Source of the DNA: Neelides folsomi
Lineage: Eukaryota > Arthropoda > Collembola > Neelipleona > Neelidae
DNA length: 64,000 nucleotides
Reading direction: 5' to 3'
NCBI GenBank assembly: GCA_034687125.1
Contig: JAQGBZ010000035.1
Coordinates: 124,001-188,000 of the forward strand
Positions within the stretch are counted from its first letter, which is position 1, and every line of letters begins with the position of its first letter. Shown here one piece after another: positions 23,015-39,802 of the stretch. Below the pieces are notes generated by a model that saw only the letters and a program-made list of their open reading frames with translations, did not search any database and was not told where the DNA came from. The position numbers and the translations under genes are program-made.

Positions 23015-23020
23015 TTTATT
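23015..23020 (-). promoter_or_regulatory. polyadenylation signal of trc
   Basis: The complement of AATAAA lies 28-33 nt past the trc stop codon. With the fry signal it leaves about 215 bp between the two 3' signals, so the transcripts may abut or slightly overlap. Confidence 0.5.
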
Positions 23021-23047
23021 TTGTTACGTTGAAATCGATGAAACTTG

Positions 23048-27360
<4,313 letters not shown>

Positions 27361-30300
27361 TTAAATAGGTCTGTGTCTGGTTTTTTTATGGATTTTCGGA
27401 GTTTCCATTTCAAGCGTCTCCTCCTCATTTTCCTCCTTTTCCGGAGAGAACACAAGAGGTCGAATTGGATGAATAAGCTGCGGTTCATCGTCAGGGAATC
27501 GAGTTCCTGGAGGATACACGGGCTTCACCACCCGTCTCATCTTCTTATTCTTTGGGCTGATTGCTGGAGCTGAAATTCCGATCATTTCTGGGGTCTTCGC
27601 TTCTGGGTATTTAGGCTCGTTCTCATTCGAACACTCTTCAACGACAAGGAAAAAATTCTTTTTTCTAATTTCCATGTGTTCTTTGTACATATTGTTCATT
27701 GTGAGCTGAAGGATGATTTCTTCGAAACTTAATTTGCTGTATTTTTTATCGGAAAAACAGGCCACATCGAAGAATTGGAAAGCTTGGTGAAAAGTGGAAG
27801 TAATATGATATGTGTCATAGCCTGGAGTATTTTCCATTTGAGAATCGAGGATTTTGAGACCTGAATAAAAGAATAAAAATAAATATTTGATTTAGATGTT
27901 TAATTTAAATATTTTTCAAATAATAATTATTCTTATAATAACCAATTCTGGTGAATTTTGGTAGAAAATGTTGTTCAAAGATGATGTCACAATTTTTGAC
28001 TAGTTCTTCCGGAGTAAATTCATCCATTGTAGAATATTTGAAAATTGATTTGAGAAGCATTTTAACGTAAAAGATCTTGGCTTGCTCAAATAGAACAAGT
28101 CCTGCAAGCATTTTGCCTCCGTTTACAGCATAACGAGACTAAAAACAATAATAATAATATTTCATTATTTAATTTTTAATCGTGATTATGAATGACTACT
28201 AATGACTACCAATTGTGTTTATGTGACTTTTGGGATCTTAAAATGAATCTCCGTACATTAACTGTATAGGTCTCAATTAAGAAATCTGCCAATCTTGGAT
28301 TGAGACAAAAGAAGCACCGGCAGTGAAACGGATGAGAAAGGATTGGAGAAATTGTGAATCTCTTATTTGGGAAAGTTGGTGAACAATCTCTGGTCGCTTC
28401 ATCTTTTCCGCCTTTCATTGGATAATACGGATCAGGTAAAAAGAGAGTTTTAAGAGTCCAGCGAAGCTTATGCAGACGATTGATTATCTGTAACCAAAAC
28501 ATGTTATGGAAAATGGGTACCTATTTCAACATTTTATTATAATAATTAAACATTAATATTTATGTATGAAACTTATGGTTAGTTAATAAGATTATTGTAA
28601 ATGAACCTTAATTTCTTGGTTGGTAAATTCAAGTAGTTTAAATTCTTTTGACACGAGATCCAAAGTGCATGATTCTTGATTCCCGTAAATCGGCGCGTCC
28701 ACTTTAGTTAACATTTGAATTGCCTCGATTTTGACTTCACAACTCTCAACGGAATTGGCAAGCAAATCAATTTTTGAAAGGCGAGAGAGAATTTCCAAAG
28801 TTCTAATTAAATTAATCCTTTCAATTCTCCAAATACAAAAATGAATGCCTTGGAATAGGAATATTTGAACCATTCTTAATAATAATATAATAATATAAAA
28901 GGTCTTACCGCAAAGCAAAGCCGCTGTTTTGAAATATGCATATTAACTCTCCAAAATAGCAATTATACAAATTGCACTTCTCAGACTCTTCAATCTGATC
29001 GAGAAAATAAGGGACGAGGTTGAAAAGAGAATTGAGGAGATCACAATTGAACAAAATGTCGTGCCATCCTAATGAATAGAAAAATTGAGATGAATATTCA
29101 TATATTTAAGATAGTAAATTGTAATATAAATAAAATCTTTTTTCATTTGTCAACCTTGTTCTAAAACTTTTTCCGGATTTTGGAATACTCTCACAGAATG
29201 TGTAATATTCTTGAATGCCTTGCTCAAAAGTCCAAAAGAACTCATCGGATGGTAAAAATCTTGTACTTCGGATATGAAGTTTTTATATTTGGGATAATTC
29301 TCTTTGTATAAATGTAGAAGGACGCAGGCATCGCCAATCAAGTGGAGAATGACATCATAATTTTCCCCTTGCTTCACATAATCAAAAATGATCACCAATT
29401 CCTTCATTCCCCTTTCGTACTGTTAATGATAAAGAAAAACAATTATTAACTTTAATAATTTCATTTAACCAACAGATATCAAATAAAATTCTTTTACGTA
29501 CTTCCTTTTTCCAGTAAAAGTAATGAGCCATTGCGAGATTCCTTCTAAGTAAAATCCCTTTCGAATTTCCAGCCACTTTACTCGTAGCCAGATAATTTAA
29601 ATCATCGAAAACGTCCTTGTCGACATGATGTAAAAGACGAATAAGTTCGTAGCAGCCTTTTAAACCATACAAATTTAAAAGGGTTAAATTAAATATACAT
29701 ATTTGATCTAACAACAGATATTTATATTCAATTCACTTGTCATGATGAGATAGTTTGAAGTTGTGAGTTTTCCAATTCGACGAGCCACCGCCCATACTTT
29801 AATAATTGTTTCAAAATCTCCAACGGCGGTTGCAAGATGGGCCAAAAGTCGAATCGTAACTTCGACAAATGCAATTGATATATTGTTTATAACTAACTTC
29901 AATATGTCGTCCTTCATAATTATATTAAAATGGGTTATAATTTTTCATATTAATTATTAAGTAAAATAAAGATTAAATTCTTACATCTAATTCAAGTAAA
30001 TAAGTGAGTTCGTTGACGGCTTCAATCACTTGCTTGGAAATTCGGTAGTCGTCGTGTAAATTCAAAGATGAGACGAAGGGATAAGATTTATTTGGGTTGG
30101 GAACTTCATTGTTAAGATTTAAAGTTGGATCATTCAGCATTGCTGTAATTACTTGCGTCTTCAATTCTTCAGCTTCTTCCTAAATAAAAAATCTTATGTA
30201 AAAAAGAATTGTAAGAGTTATTTAAACTAAACATTGAAAAATTCTCACATTGACAATTATTTGGTATCTTCTCAAGTAATGAAGAGCCAACCATGTTTTG

Positions 30301-32084
30301 GCCAATGGAGTAATAAAGAATAATTCAATATCGTCCTGAAAAAATTAAGAATAAATTCCATAAAATAGTTAAAAAATATTAAAAAGTTAATTTACAGTAT
30401 TATAGGATTAAAATTGTAAATTACAAGTTAAGATAAAATTAACACAATTTACTTTTTCAACAGTTTCAATGAACGAAATCGTTCTTTTGCAGATGTTCAA
30501 TCCAATTTGACTTTCCGTATCTATTGACCACCAATAGCCAACTGCCTCGACTATATATCCCAAAACAAAATCTGAGTCCGAATTCATGAATTTCCTTATA
30601 TTTTGTCCTAGTTTAACGATGGTGTGAGGACGCACGCCCCTAAGATAAAATTCCAGTTAAGCCAAAGTAAAATTAAAGGTTAAACTACAAGAATATCTTT
30701 AAATGTTACAAATTAACATACCGACAAGCAAAGTAGGCATTGAGCTCAAATCGGCAAACTTGTTGGCACTTCAAACTTTGATCTTTCAAGTCGGGTCCAC
30801 ATTTAATGTAGTCCATCACATTCATTTGATTGGATTGGCTGTGTCTCTGGTCGGTCCATTTCAATTCCCAGGAGACACTTGTAGGGATGTCCAAGTAGTC
30901 AAAGTGCCCCAATTGAGAAATGGTATCAGTGTGGTCGTCCCAGAGAGTCTTTGACAAAAGTAATTGAGAATAGAAAGGTTCTTCGGATGACATCAGTGCT
31001 TCGACGATAAGCATTGCGATGGAACGACGTAATCGTACAATACTATCATCCAGAACTATCCCATAGCCAGACAATGATTGCTAAATTCAAAACAAATAAT
31101 TACAATTAGTATAAAGCAACTATAAACAAAATTTAAATATTATAAAATTTATATATTGTTAAATTATTTATATGGAATTGTGAGAAATTAATTTACCCGT
31201 TCCAAAGCTGTGGCAATTGCTTCCTCGAGCAATATAAATTGTTCAACGACAAATGACTTGTCATCCAGTTGAGACGCGAGGGCGTGCAATTGATTAATTT
31301 TGCCCAAAATCATTTCTGTGCTTCTCGTTCCAAGACACGAGAGCCATCGAAGGGACAAGGTCGCCAAATAGAGAGCATTGGAGGGATCGCTCTTGGTTTG
31401 ACTTTCTCGCATGTGGTTCCAAACTTGGGCATAAATGGATGAAATGGCCCGAACTAATGGACTCACGGTGGAGAAACATAAACTGTTCATTTTGATGAGA
31501 TCATAAAGAGTCTCATATTCCGTAAATTCAACGTCCGGCTGAAAAATCATTCCAATAAATGTAAATTGTTCCTTAATTATATATGCACATGTGAATGAAA
31601 TGAAATGTCGACCAATCTTATTTATCTTTCTTTAACGATTAATTAATTAAGAATCTACTAGCTTTTATATATACCTTTACTGAAGTTAGGTATCTTTTAA
31701 TCATCGTGATATGAGTGAAGGAACTTTCTATGTCGATTGGCCACAAATGAAGATTATTTGCCATAATTAAAACAATAGATTGTACAGCATTGAGTTCTTC
31801 AGGACAAAGAGCTTCTGTTTTGTTATAGAAAGCTTCAGCCATTTTTCTACCCAAATGCTTCACAAATTGCTGTTCCAATTTGTCTCTATATTTCTAAATA
31901 AAAATAAAAAATTGAAAAGTTAATGGAATTCGCAAAATCAAAATCAAAATTTAATTCATCAACCCGTCAATAATACCTCAAGTTCTTGAAAGAGTTTTTG
32001 AAATTGCTTGGCAATGATTAGAGAAAAAGCATCTGATAAATCTAATTTCTCTATAGATTTTTCCATGATTCTGCTAGTTGGCAT
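27361..32084 (-). CDS. separase N-terminal-like helical protein, Three rows type
   Basis: Fifteen coding exons in gene order: 32084-31977, 31893-31675, 31538-31197, 31080-30722, 30639-30453, 30335-30249, 30179-29985, 29911-29737, 29656-29502, 29419-29155, 29068-28909, 28874-28607, 28487-28257, 28138-27943, 27860-27361. All phases agree, giving 1148 residues, mostly predicted helical. The telling segment is LSHPFHCRCFFCLNPRL (about 890-906; cysteines 896, 898, 901), which lines up with recalled human separase LSHSPTCDCSLCASPVL; the helices that follow also align. No caspase-like protease domain follows: a stop ends the frame after a basic KKTRHRP tail. Drosophila splits separase into Three rows (about 1209 residues, no protease) and Sse, and this protein matches the former in size and content. 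It would act in releasing sister chromatids at anaphase. The exon 13 donor is GTACGG (gene 3' side at 28257), chosen for phase. Alternative: an unrelated helical-repeat protein. Confidence 0.6.
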
Positions 32085-35000
32085 TGCCTAAAATGTACAT
32101 AAATTAGTTAAATGATGAATTTAAATATATATCAAATGTTTTACTGATTTATTTCTCAAGCCTGAGAATTAAAAATGTTAGGTTGCAAATAACATCAACT
32201 CATGGTTAACATTTAAACCAAATCTTCTCAAATGGGTTCTGAAAACTCATTAGTCCAAAATTCTTGCCTCGCACTAGCGACCATAAGTCCTTGTGTGACG
32301 TTTCTCAAACAATTTTTACATAATTACCATACAACAATACAATATATTTAAGGTTCCGACAATGATAGGTTAAAAATTTCCTAATTTTATCATAGAAAGA
32401 TTTTACATTTTTACCATCCAATATTTAAATTCTCAGGATGTGGATGGCTTGGAAAATGAATCAGTAAGTAAATTCGTAATCGATTATGTAAATAAAAACA
32501 AATGTGTTGTTTGACTTACAATCGCCTCTTAAAATGAGTAGTTAGTGGCTTGCAATTCAATTACATGATTGATAAAATAATGCAGGGACAAGGAAAAGAA
32601 ACTGTTTTAAACGAAGGAAACCAACGGATTTGATAAATAATAAAAGGAATGTAAAAGGTGAAAAAGCTCGTATATTCTGTCCGACTCCGACTCCGACTAA
32701 AGGACTGAACCAGTCGTGTTCAGTCGTGTTCGGTTCAGTTCAGTAATCAGTATCAGTATTCTGTCAAGCAAGTCAACCCTTTCCCGCTCCATAAATATTT
32801 AACATATTGTATTTGTATAAAAGATAAGAAATAGATATGCACAAAATAATTCCTTCCTTTGGGTAGTAGATGACACCTAAAGAGCAAATAATGTTTTACG
32901 CTCTTTCTTTCTTCTCTCGCTCACTCGCTCTCTATAAATCTCTGAAAGCAATTAAAAGTTAATTGTTAAACAAAGAAAATAAAATTGATGGACCATATCA
33001 TCCATCAATTTTGTGTAATATGTAGCGTATTTTTTATAATTATTTATTTAAAAATATAATTAGTAATATATGTAATGATGGAAATATTTATATTGTCTAT
33101 CTATAGCTATTCTTTATTACTCTTGTGCAAATTACCATGTAAGCCCCATCATGAGCATTTTCAACAAGGCAAACTTTTCTTCAAGATGTAAGAAAGTGTT
33201 ATTTAATATTTCTTAATTAATATTCGGTTAAAAGACTAATCAAAATCATGAATTTTAAGCTCATTTGTTCTTTGACATAAACGCAAGAACATTTACAATC
33301 TGGATAATAGTCAGATTAAAGTTACAATAACGATTATTTCTAGAATGGGCATTCCTATTATGGTTTGCAATATTTAATTTCGAGTGTAATTTTGGTAATG
33401 AAAGGATTTAAAGGAATTACGGAATTGTAATAGCTGTGATTAGTGGTTTTAATAGCGCTATGATATCGAATTCTAATATGTGAATAGTTGTAAAGGGGCG
33501 CTTATGACCCTTCAAATCCCTTGTCACGACGATCAAAGGAGTTTTGAAGAATGAAATCCTCTGACTGCTCACTCCCTGCCTTCAAATGGCCATCGTTGGA
33601 AAAGTAATCCATTATTACCTTTTTGATTAAACTTTCTAGGAACATCAAATGCGCTGAATTGTCCTATTTAATCTCGTCTGATTCCCAAACAATACATAAT
33701 TCTCCTTTTACTCTTCATATCAGTCAGATAACATCAATGTGAACAGCATGAAGTTAATATCGAAATCTCTCCAAATTCAGCGTAAAATTAATCTTATTCT
33801 TAATTTTCACTCCATTAGATTATCATCTCTCTTGCATAAAATCGTATTGGAGTATTTTATGCCAAGATTGATTAAGAATATTTTTAGTAAGCAAAAGTAT
33901 TTGTATACTATACATTACTTGACTATATAGTACATTATATTAATTATCTATTAATAAACTTATAGATTTCCAATTTAGGCTGGATCTCAAATTGTTGAAA
34001 AATAAGGCATTCCATATGTTAAGACTTATCTAGACATTTGATATTGTGAGTTGAAAAGACTTTCACAAGAAATTTGATCGTAATTCCAAACAGGTGAAGG
34101 TCTTTGGATGGAAATTTTCATGTATTGAACTTAAGGTCTCAAGTTTTAATACTTGACTCATTAACTTTGTACGGGGTACTTTTTACTAATACTTCCACTC
34201 TTGCATGAGTCCTTTTACCTTATGAATGGCTAAACGATCTTATACCATAGATCTAATGAATTCATTTTCAGATATCATATCGACGACGGTGGTTCATTAT
34301 TGGCATAAAGGATACTGCTTGAATTGCAAGATTAAACATTAAAGATCTGTTCAGAATTGACTATTTCCTCACCTGTATCATTGGTTCATTGAGATTGATG
34401 AAGAGATGAAAAGTGAGTCAATACAGGTGGGAGATGGCGAGATAATAAGAGATTCAGACTGAGCTAAGCACCCGGGCACCCGTCCGGGTCTATTGACTTT
34501 ACGGCTCATCTCTTGTTGGATGGCTGGGGAAGTTGAATCTTGGTTTATTAGCCTAATTACTCATATGGTTCATAGATTCATACAAATTCACCACCAATTT
34601 CACCCCTCTCTATTTGACATCATCAATTGAGGCGAAAAGTTAAAAATGGAAAATGTTTCACTCCTATTGTTTCAAACATCTCCATCAATTTGCCTCAAAA
34701 AATCTAATCTAGTTTAAAAGCTAGTCTAAAGGGTAAATTAGTTTTAGTAGTAAAGTTGAGTAATCTTAATAAATTGGAACATTGTTGTTGCCGACTTGAA
34801 TTAAATGTAAGGCAACGCCAAAACCACTACAAAACAATTATTAATGATGAATGGTATAATATTATGCATTTTAAAAACAAACCTTTGGGTAAAATGTATT
34901 GTACAATTGTACCTGTATATGTGATGTTGTATTTAAGTAACAGTTCGTAAGTATAGATATGTCAAGTGTAATTGAAAGGTAAGAATAAAAGTAGGTACCT

Positions 35001-36208
35001 ACATTTCATAAAAGCATATATTATATCGAACTGTATAGGATATTTAGATCAAACTAGAATGGCGAACGGTGTTAAAGTGGAAGCATGTGTTGAGGGTTCG
35101 TGGAGAGGGAGAAGTTGATCCTATTAACAACGCCCGGGTAAAGGCTGTAAATGTTGGGTTATAATGTTGCATACACTGTTCCAAGTCGTAAGATAAAACC
35201 CCTAAAAGCGGCTTTCATCTCCAAACCATGTAATGTCAGAGGTAGAAATCATCATTGTCTCGGTCGACCCATTCATTCACCTGTCCGGTTCTCGGAGCAC
35301 AACATACGGCCTGCCAACTTCTCCACTTCAAACTTTCAACTTCATTTTTTAACGCAAGAAAAATTGAAGAAAGAAAAGATCTTCTTGTTCCTTTAAGGTA
35401 TGAAATTAAAATCTTAGGTATAGTAAATTCATATCTATTTAATTGAGAAATTAATTATACTTATAATAAGTACAGGTATATAGTATAATTACTCTATGTA
35501 TACATAGGTATATTGGCTATCTATTAGTAAATGGTTTCAAATTAAGGGAATCATTCAAAAGGCCATATACATACTATAAATATGTAAGTACGTACAAGGA
35601 ATTTTGCTTAATTTTTGACTTGAATTACTATTTTGATTTTCCTTCGACGATAAAAGTAATAAATGTAATTATGTTCTTATCACTCTTTCATTTAGTTAGC
35701 TCGAATTATATAAGAATATTACAAATTACATAATATAAAAGCAATCTTCATATACAGTACATACGTAGATATATAACGTATACGTAGGTATTTATTTTAA
35801 GGCAAAAAAGTCATCAAAATTGACTACAATCCTGATGACTTTTTTAAAAATTTAAAATATTGAGATCACGAATCTGATGACAAAGAATGCAAAATTATAA
35901 AAGTTACTTATTTAATTCAAAACTCTTTTTGTACACATTCTTTTTTATTCCGTATACCTATACATAAAAGTATTCTAATTTGCGAATAGAATGCACGGTA
36001 ATACTATAACATGCACTTTTTTCGTTCATTTCACTAACAGAAAAGTAAGAGAGAAAATAGGAGTTGTGCTTAAAACTTTGTAATTTTTTTTATTCTTTTA
36101 TTTATTTGTTGCTGATTTATTGTATTTACTAGGTTAAGTTGGGTTAATTTAGTTTTGCATTACTAACGAACTTGAGATTCGCAACCAGTGCGCAGTGAGT
36201 ATTGAATT
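32085..36208. other. intergenic region upstream of the Three rows-like gene and of glass
   Basis: No supported coding exon. Near 32680-32760 there are short tandem repeats (TCCGAC copies, then two copies of CAGTCGTGTT, then several TCAGT motifs, the arthropod initiator core), perhaps a promoter. Less AT-rich islands at about 33490-33640, 34430-34560 and 35050-35390 stand out from the background and are candidate regulatory DNA for glass. The last is open for 81 codons on the plus strand but looks non-coding. Confidence 0.4.
35804..35845. repeat. perfect hairpin, 13-bp arms
   Basis: AAAAAAGTCATCA (35804-35816) is followed by its exact reverse complement at 35833-35845 with a 16-nt loop. It lies about 360 bp upstream of the glass start codon. 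The T-run after the second arm resembles a terminator but no upstream small-RNA gene is seen. Confidence 0.6.
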
Positions 36209-39200
36209 ATGTCTGATCCTGAGCTTCCTGGGTAAGAAATACAAAAATACATAGTAAAGAATTAATATTTATTATATTTTTTATATCATAGTTATTTTAG
36301 TATATTTTACTGGTAGACATTTCATAGATTATATTTTTGGCATATTTAAATATTCAATTTGTAATTCTTTTTACCATACATATGTACCATGATATCACGT
36401 TCTTCCGAAAAATGGAAAAGGATTGAAATCTTGTTACTTGTAGGACTTTATTCAATTGTACGTTTTCTTTTGATATTGATACGTATGATGTTGAAAAACC
36501 AATTTAAATTGTAAATATTTAACATTATTAACTTATATCGATTGTTGATATGCCAGGGGAATCAAAGGCATTTGTTTTTGGTTAGAAGAAAGTTCCAATA
36601 TTCTCCCCTTTTCCTCGTGATGTATCAAATCATATTATTAATATGGTAGTATATATGTATGGTACGTGGTTGTAGCGGATTAAGATTGGAAGATCTCTGC
36701 ATACGTAATAGTTGTATTTGAAGAGAGGTGTGTGGATGGGAGGATTGGGGTGTTGCCCGGTGAAGTTGGAGTTCCTCGAATGGGATGTGAGGGGAGGGTC
36801 TTCTTTATTAATCCAATGGCTCCAACGGGTCAATCGGCCTTTTCTAAGGTCTCTTCGACATTTAATTAACTTCCTCCCCTCGTCTTCCGTTTCTTCACTC
36901 CCTTTCCTATTGAAATCCGAGAACTTCCGAAGACCCACAAACACCACGTTTATAATTGACTAGAAAGACATAAATATCCCTTTTATTGCTAGCTCTTTCT
37001 AATGATTTTACAACAAATGTACCTATCCTACGTATTTACGTATCTCTATTAGATTTACATATTACCTAGATATACATAATATGTATATACAATATTAGAA
37101 TGTTAGATCACTTTCTCTATGTACCAATATTTATAAAATGCATATATAAGTAACCAAAAAAATCATATGGATATTTAGATGATGCTCTAGATGTCTTCAA
37201 TTCTGTTCCGAGGCGTGATTCAACTCTTCTTGGTAGATTGTTAAATACAGTTAGTAACATCGCTGGAGTTAAAGAAGAATGGAATTTTTATACTAGCTAC
37301 AGAATTGAAGACATTTAGAGCTTCTTGATTTTTTTCTTTCGCTCATTTTCTTTTCTATCGGCTGAAGAAAAAATAATTTAGCGATAATGATCCAATAAAT
37401 GACCCAACCCTTACTAGTATCTGTATATACAGTTACAATTTATTTCTAATCGTTTCTTAAATCTTACCTTTACTGCATCCGTATCTTTCACACATATGTA
37501 ATATGCTTAGTATTTATACTATATAGGTAGTATGGGTAAAATATGACAATATGTGAAAAACAACTAATTGTAAATGTAACTTTCGCAATTGAACGATTCT
37601 TTACAATTTTATTCAAACTCATTTTGTGTGCAAAAAAGCAAAAACTCATTGGAATATAAATACTTTTCTTATTCAATATCTAATTCATGGTTTAACTGGG
37701 TTTGTTCAAAGAAATATCTGTTTAGATTTTTTTACCTGCACAAAAGACATGTACGTCACACTTTGAACCACAAGAGGTAATTTTTATGTAGAATGTATTT
37801 AACTATAATATATAATTATATTACATATAGTATCCTATGTTATACCTATAGTATTATAAAAAGTAAAGCACCTACATTATTGGTGCTTTACTTTCATACC
37901 TAAATAAGAATCTTTGATTTAAGAATTCAGGTATAATATTACAATATTAGTAGAGTATAGTGTATATTAATAGGATATACACTATACTAATACACTATGT
38001 ATACTAAAATGCATTACACCATTTGATAGTCAAATCATACATACATACTTATACAATAATTAATTTTAATAAAATCGTTCACTAAATACAACGGAAACTG
38101 TTTAATGTTCACATTTGTTTGATCAGAGTTGGGACAAGATTATTATATATATGAGTTTAATTGTAATAAGGAATTAAAAGGAAATGTGAACATTATTTTG
38201 TTAGCATGCATTACATTGTGACAATGCGCAGGGATTTCGCTGAAATGGAGATGGATTCTCTTTTTACTCCCTCGAGTCCCATTTGGGCGTGCGGAGATGT
38301 AAAGTCTCCGCTTTTGGAAGAAATGTTCAGCTCGAATCCAACGGTTGGGACATTGGGGCTTTCTCCATTTGATCTCGAAGCCCAAAGGTAACGCAAACCC
38401 AAATCTCCCTTTCACCCCATTTCCCTCTTTGATTCAGAGAACTCAAAGCTGAAGCATTCAAGACGTCTCCCCAACTTGAAGGGTCTTTTGGGTCCGATTG
38501 CGAAATCTCTCCAATGCCCTTCACTGGCACTTACCCTCACTGTCAATCACAACAGGTAAACTTGGCAATTTTGAACATTTCCCCGTTACTTTTTCAAGTG
38601 AATGTGGTTTTATAGTTTTTCTCTCAAAACTGCTACTCGCCTAATTATGGGCTCGATTCTCCCTTCGTGGCTCCTGGGAACTGCGGGTCTTCGGCTCACA
38701 CCTTGAGTCACTCCACATTCCCATCCATGAGTGTCAATGTGTCAATGAACATGACAATGGGTTATTTGGCAGCCGACTCAGGTCAAGTTTCTCCACAGAG
38801 CTCCTCGAACCACGCGAGGAATTTCAACTGTTGCGTGGGCCATTGGCCGAGTCATTCCGGTCATCATCAGGGGAATTGTTCTTATGGGCCTTCTACCCCA
38901 CCTCCCAACTTTCCTCATCAGCCCTACAGCACCACATACAGTTTTGCAGCAGATTTCCGTTCAGAACCTACTTTAGAAACTATTCGATCACAATGGATTC
39001 CGTCTCTTCATGGCGCCGCGACAACTTCGCCAAACTCACGTTCATATTGTCAATCCAAAAGAAAATGGCCAGGTTAGTTTTGAAAAGAGCCATAATTATA
39101 TTATTAGAATTACTCTATATATTTTCATTATGAGTTAACTGTCATAAACGAACGTATCTATTATTTAGTACGTGAGTTTTCAAAATGGTAAACTCGATCA

Positions 39201-39724
39201 TAGGCTTGAATTTAATTTTGAAATGTTTACAATAAGTATAATTGCGGAATTGTATCCAAGGGTCGGTGGAGTTGGAAAGCGAGCGGGGAGATCCAAAGGA
39301 GAATCTTTGTCGGATTTGTGGGAAGAGCTACGCTCGTCCTTCGACTCTTAAAACCCATCTCCGGACCCATTCGGGTGAGAAGCCATTTCGTTGCATGGAG
39401 TGCCAGAAGTCATTTAGCCAAGCTGCAAACTTGACCGCTCACGTGAGGACGCATTCGGGAGAAAAGCCGTTTGGATGTCCGATCTGCGACAGGAGGTTTT
39501 CCCAATCCTCTTCTGTAACAACGCACATGCGAACTCATTCAGGGGAACGGCCTTACCGGTGCAGGTTATGTAAGAAGGCGTTTTCAGACTCCTCCACCCT
39601 CACCAAGCACCTCCGCATCCACTCAGGAGAGAAGCCCTATGAATGCAAACTCTGTCTTCTCCGATTCTCCCAGTCGGGAAACCTCAACCGACACATGAGA
39701 GTTCACTCCGGGACCAACCAATGA
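36209..39724 (+). CDS. gl: Glass, five-C2H2-zinc-finger transcription factor of photoreceptor development
   Basis: Five coding exons: 36209-36231, 38232-38387, 38438-38555, 38616-39072, 39261-39724, giving 405 residues. The last exon encodes five C2H2 fingers about 28 residues apart (about 268-400) with TGEKP-like linkers (HSGEKPF). [36 protein letters not shown] and [18 protein letters not shown] are nearly identical to Drosophila Glass fingers. The N-terminal part is low complexity and serine/proline-rich, as in the fly protein (about 600 residues). Exon 1 is only 23 nt (MSDPELP plus two bases) and joins in phase across a 2-kb intron to [16 protein letters not shown]; its donor GG|gtaaga is strong. 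By family it binds DNA and drives photoreceptor differentiation and opsin expression. An ATG inside exon 2 (38206 frame or MEMDSLF) is an alternative start. Confidence 0.93.
36650..36965. promoter_or_regulatory. candidate cis-regulatory island in glass intron 1
   Basis: About 300 bp of mixed-composition DNA stands out in the AT-rich 2-kb first intron of glass. It has open frames on both strands but no recognisable protein and no good splice context. It contains GGATTA and TTAATCC, which match the K50 homeodomain (Otx-type) site. The regulatory reading is inference from composition and position only. Confidence 0.3.
37183..37321. repeat. inverted repeat, 23-bp arms
   Basis: A 23-bp arm at 37183-37205 (containing ATGTCTTCAATTCTGT) is matched with one mismatch by the reverse complement at 37299-37321. 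The 93-bp interior is not strongly paired. It lies in glass intron 1 and may be a small MITE or a structured RNA element. Confidence 0.55.
37861..37893. repeat. perfect hairpin, 12-bp arms
   Basis: AAGTAAAGCACC (37861-37872), loop TACATTATT, then the exact reverse complement (37882-37893). It sits in glass intron 1. Confidence 0.6.
37954..37988. repeat. perfect hairpin, 14-bp arms
   Basis: AGTATAGTGTATAT (37954-37967), loop TAATAGG, then the exact reverse complement (37975-37988). It lies 60 bp after another perfect hairpin in glass intron 1. Confidence 0.6.
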
Positions 39725-39751
39725 AAATTTACTCCACAAATCATCTTCTAA

Positions 39752-39757
39752 AATAAA
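39752..39757 (+). promoter_or_regulatory. polyadenylation signal of glass
   Basis: AATAAA lies 28 nt after the glass stop codon. If used, it gives a very short 3' UTR that ends before the first downstream MITE. Confidence 0.5.
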
Positions 39758-39802
39758 TATAAATTCTCTTATAATATATCTTATACTTGTGTAACATACT
39801 GA

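Noticed and set aside
28210-28256. Extension of exon 13 of the Three rows-like gene to a GTAGTC donor at 28209
   Set aside because: That junction would shift the next exon into a stop; the GTACGG donor at 28257 keeps the frame and improves the separase alignment.
35151-35396. An 81-codon plus-strand frame upstream of glass
   Set aside because: Not recognisable as protein and not splice-linked to glass; more likely regulatory DNA.
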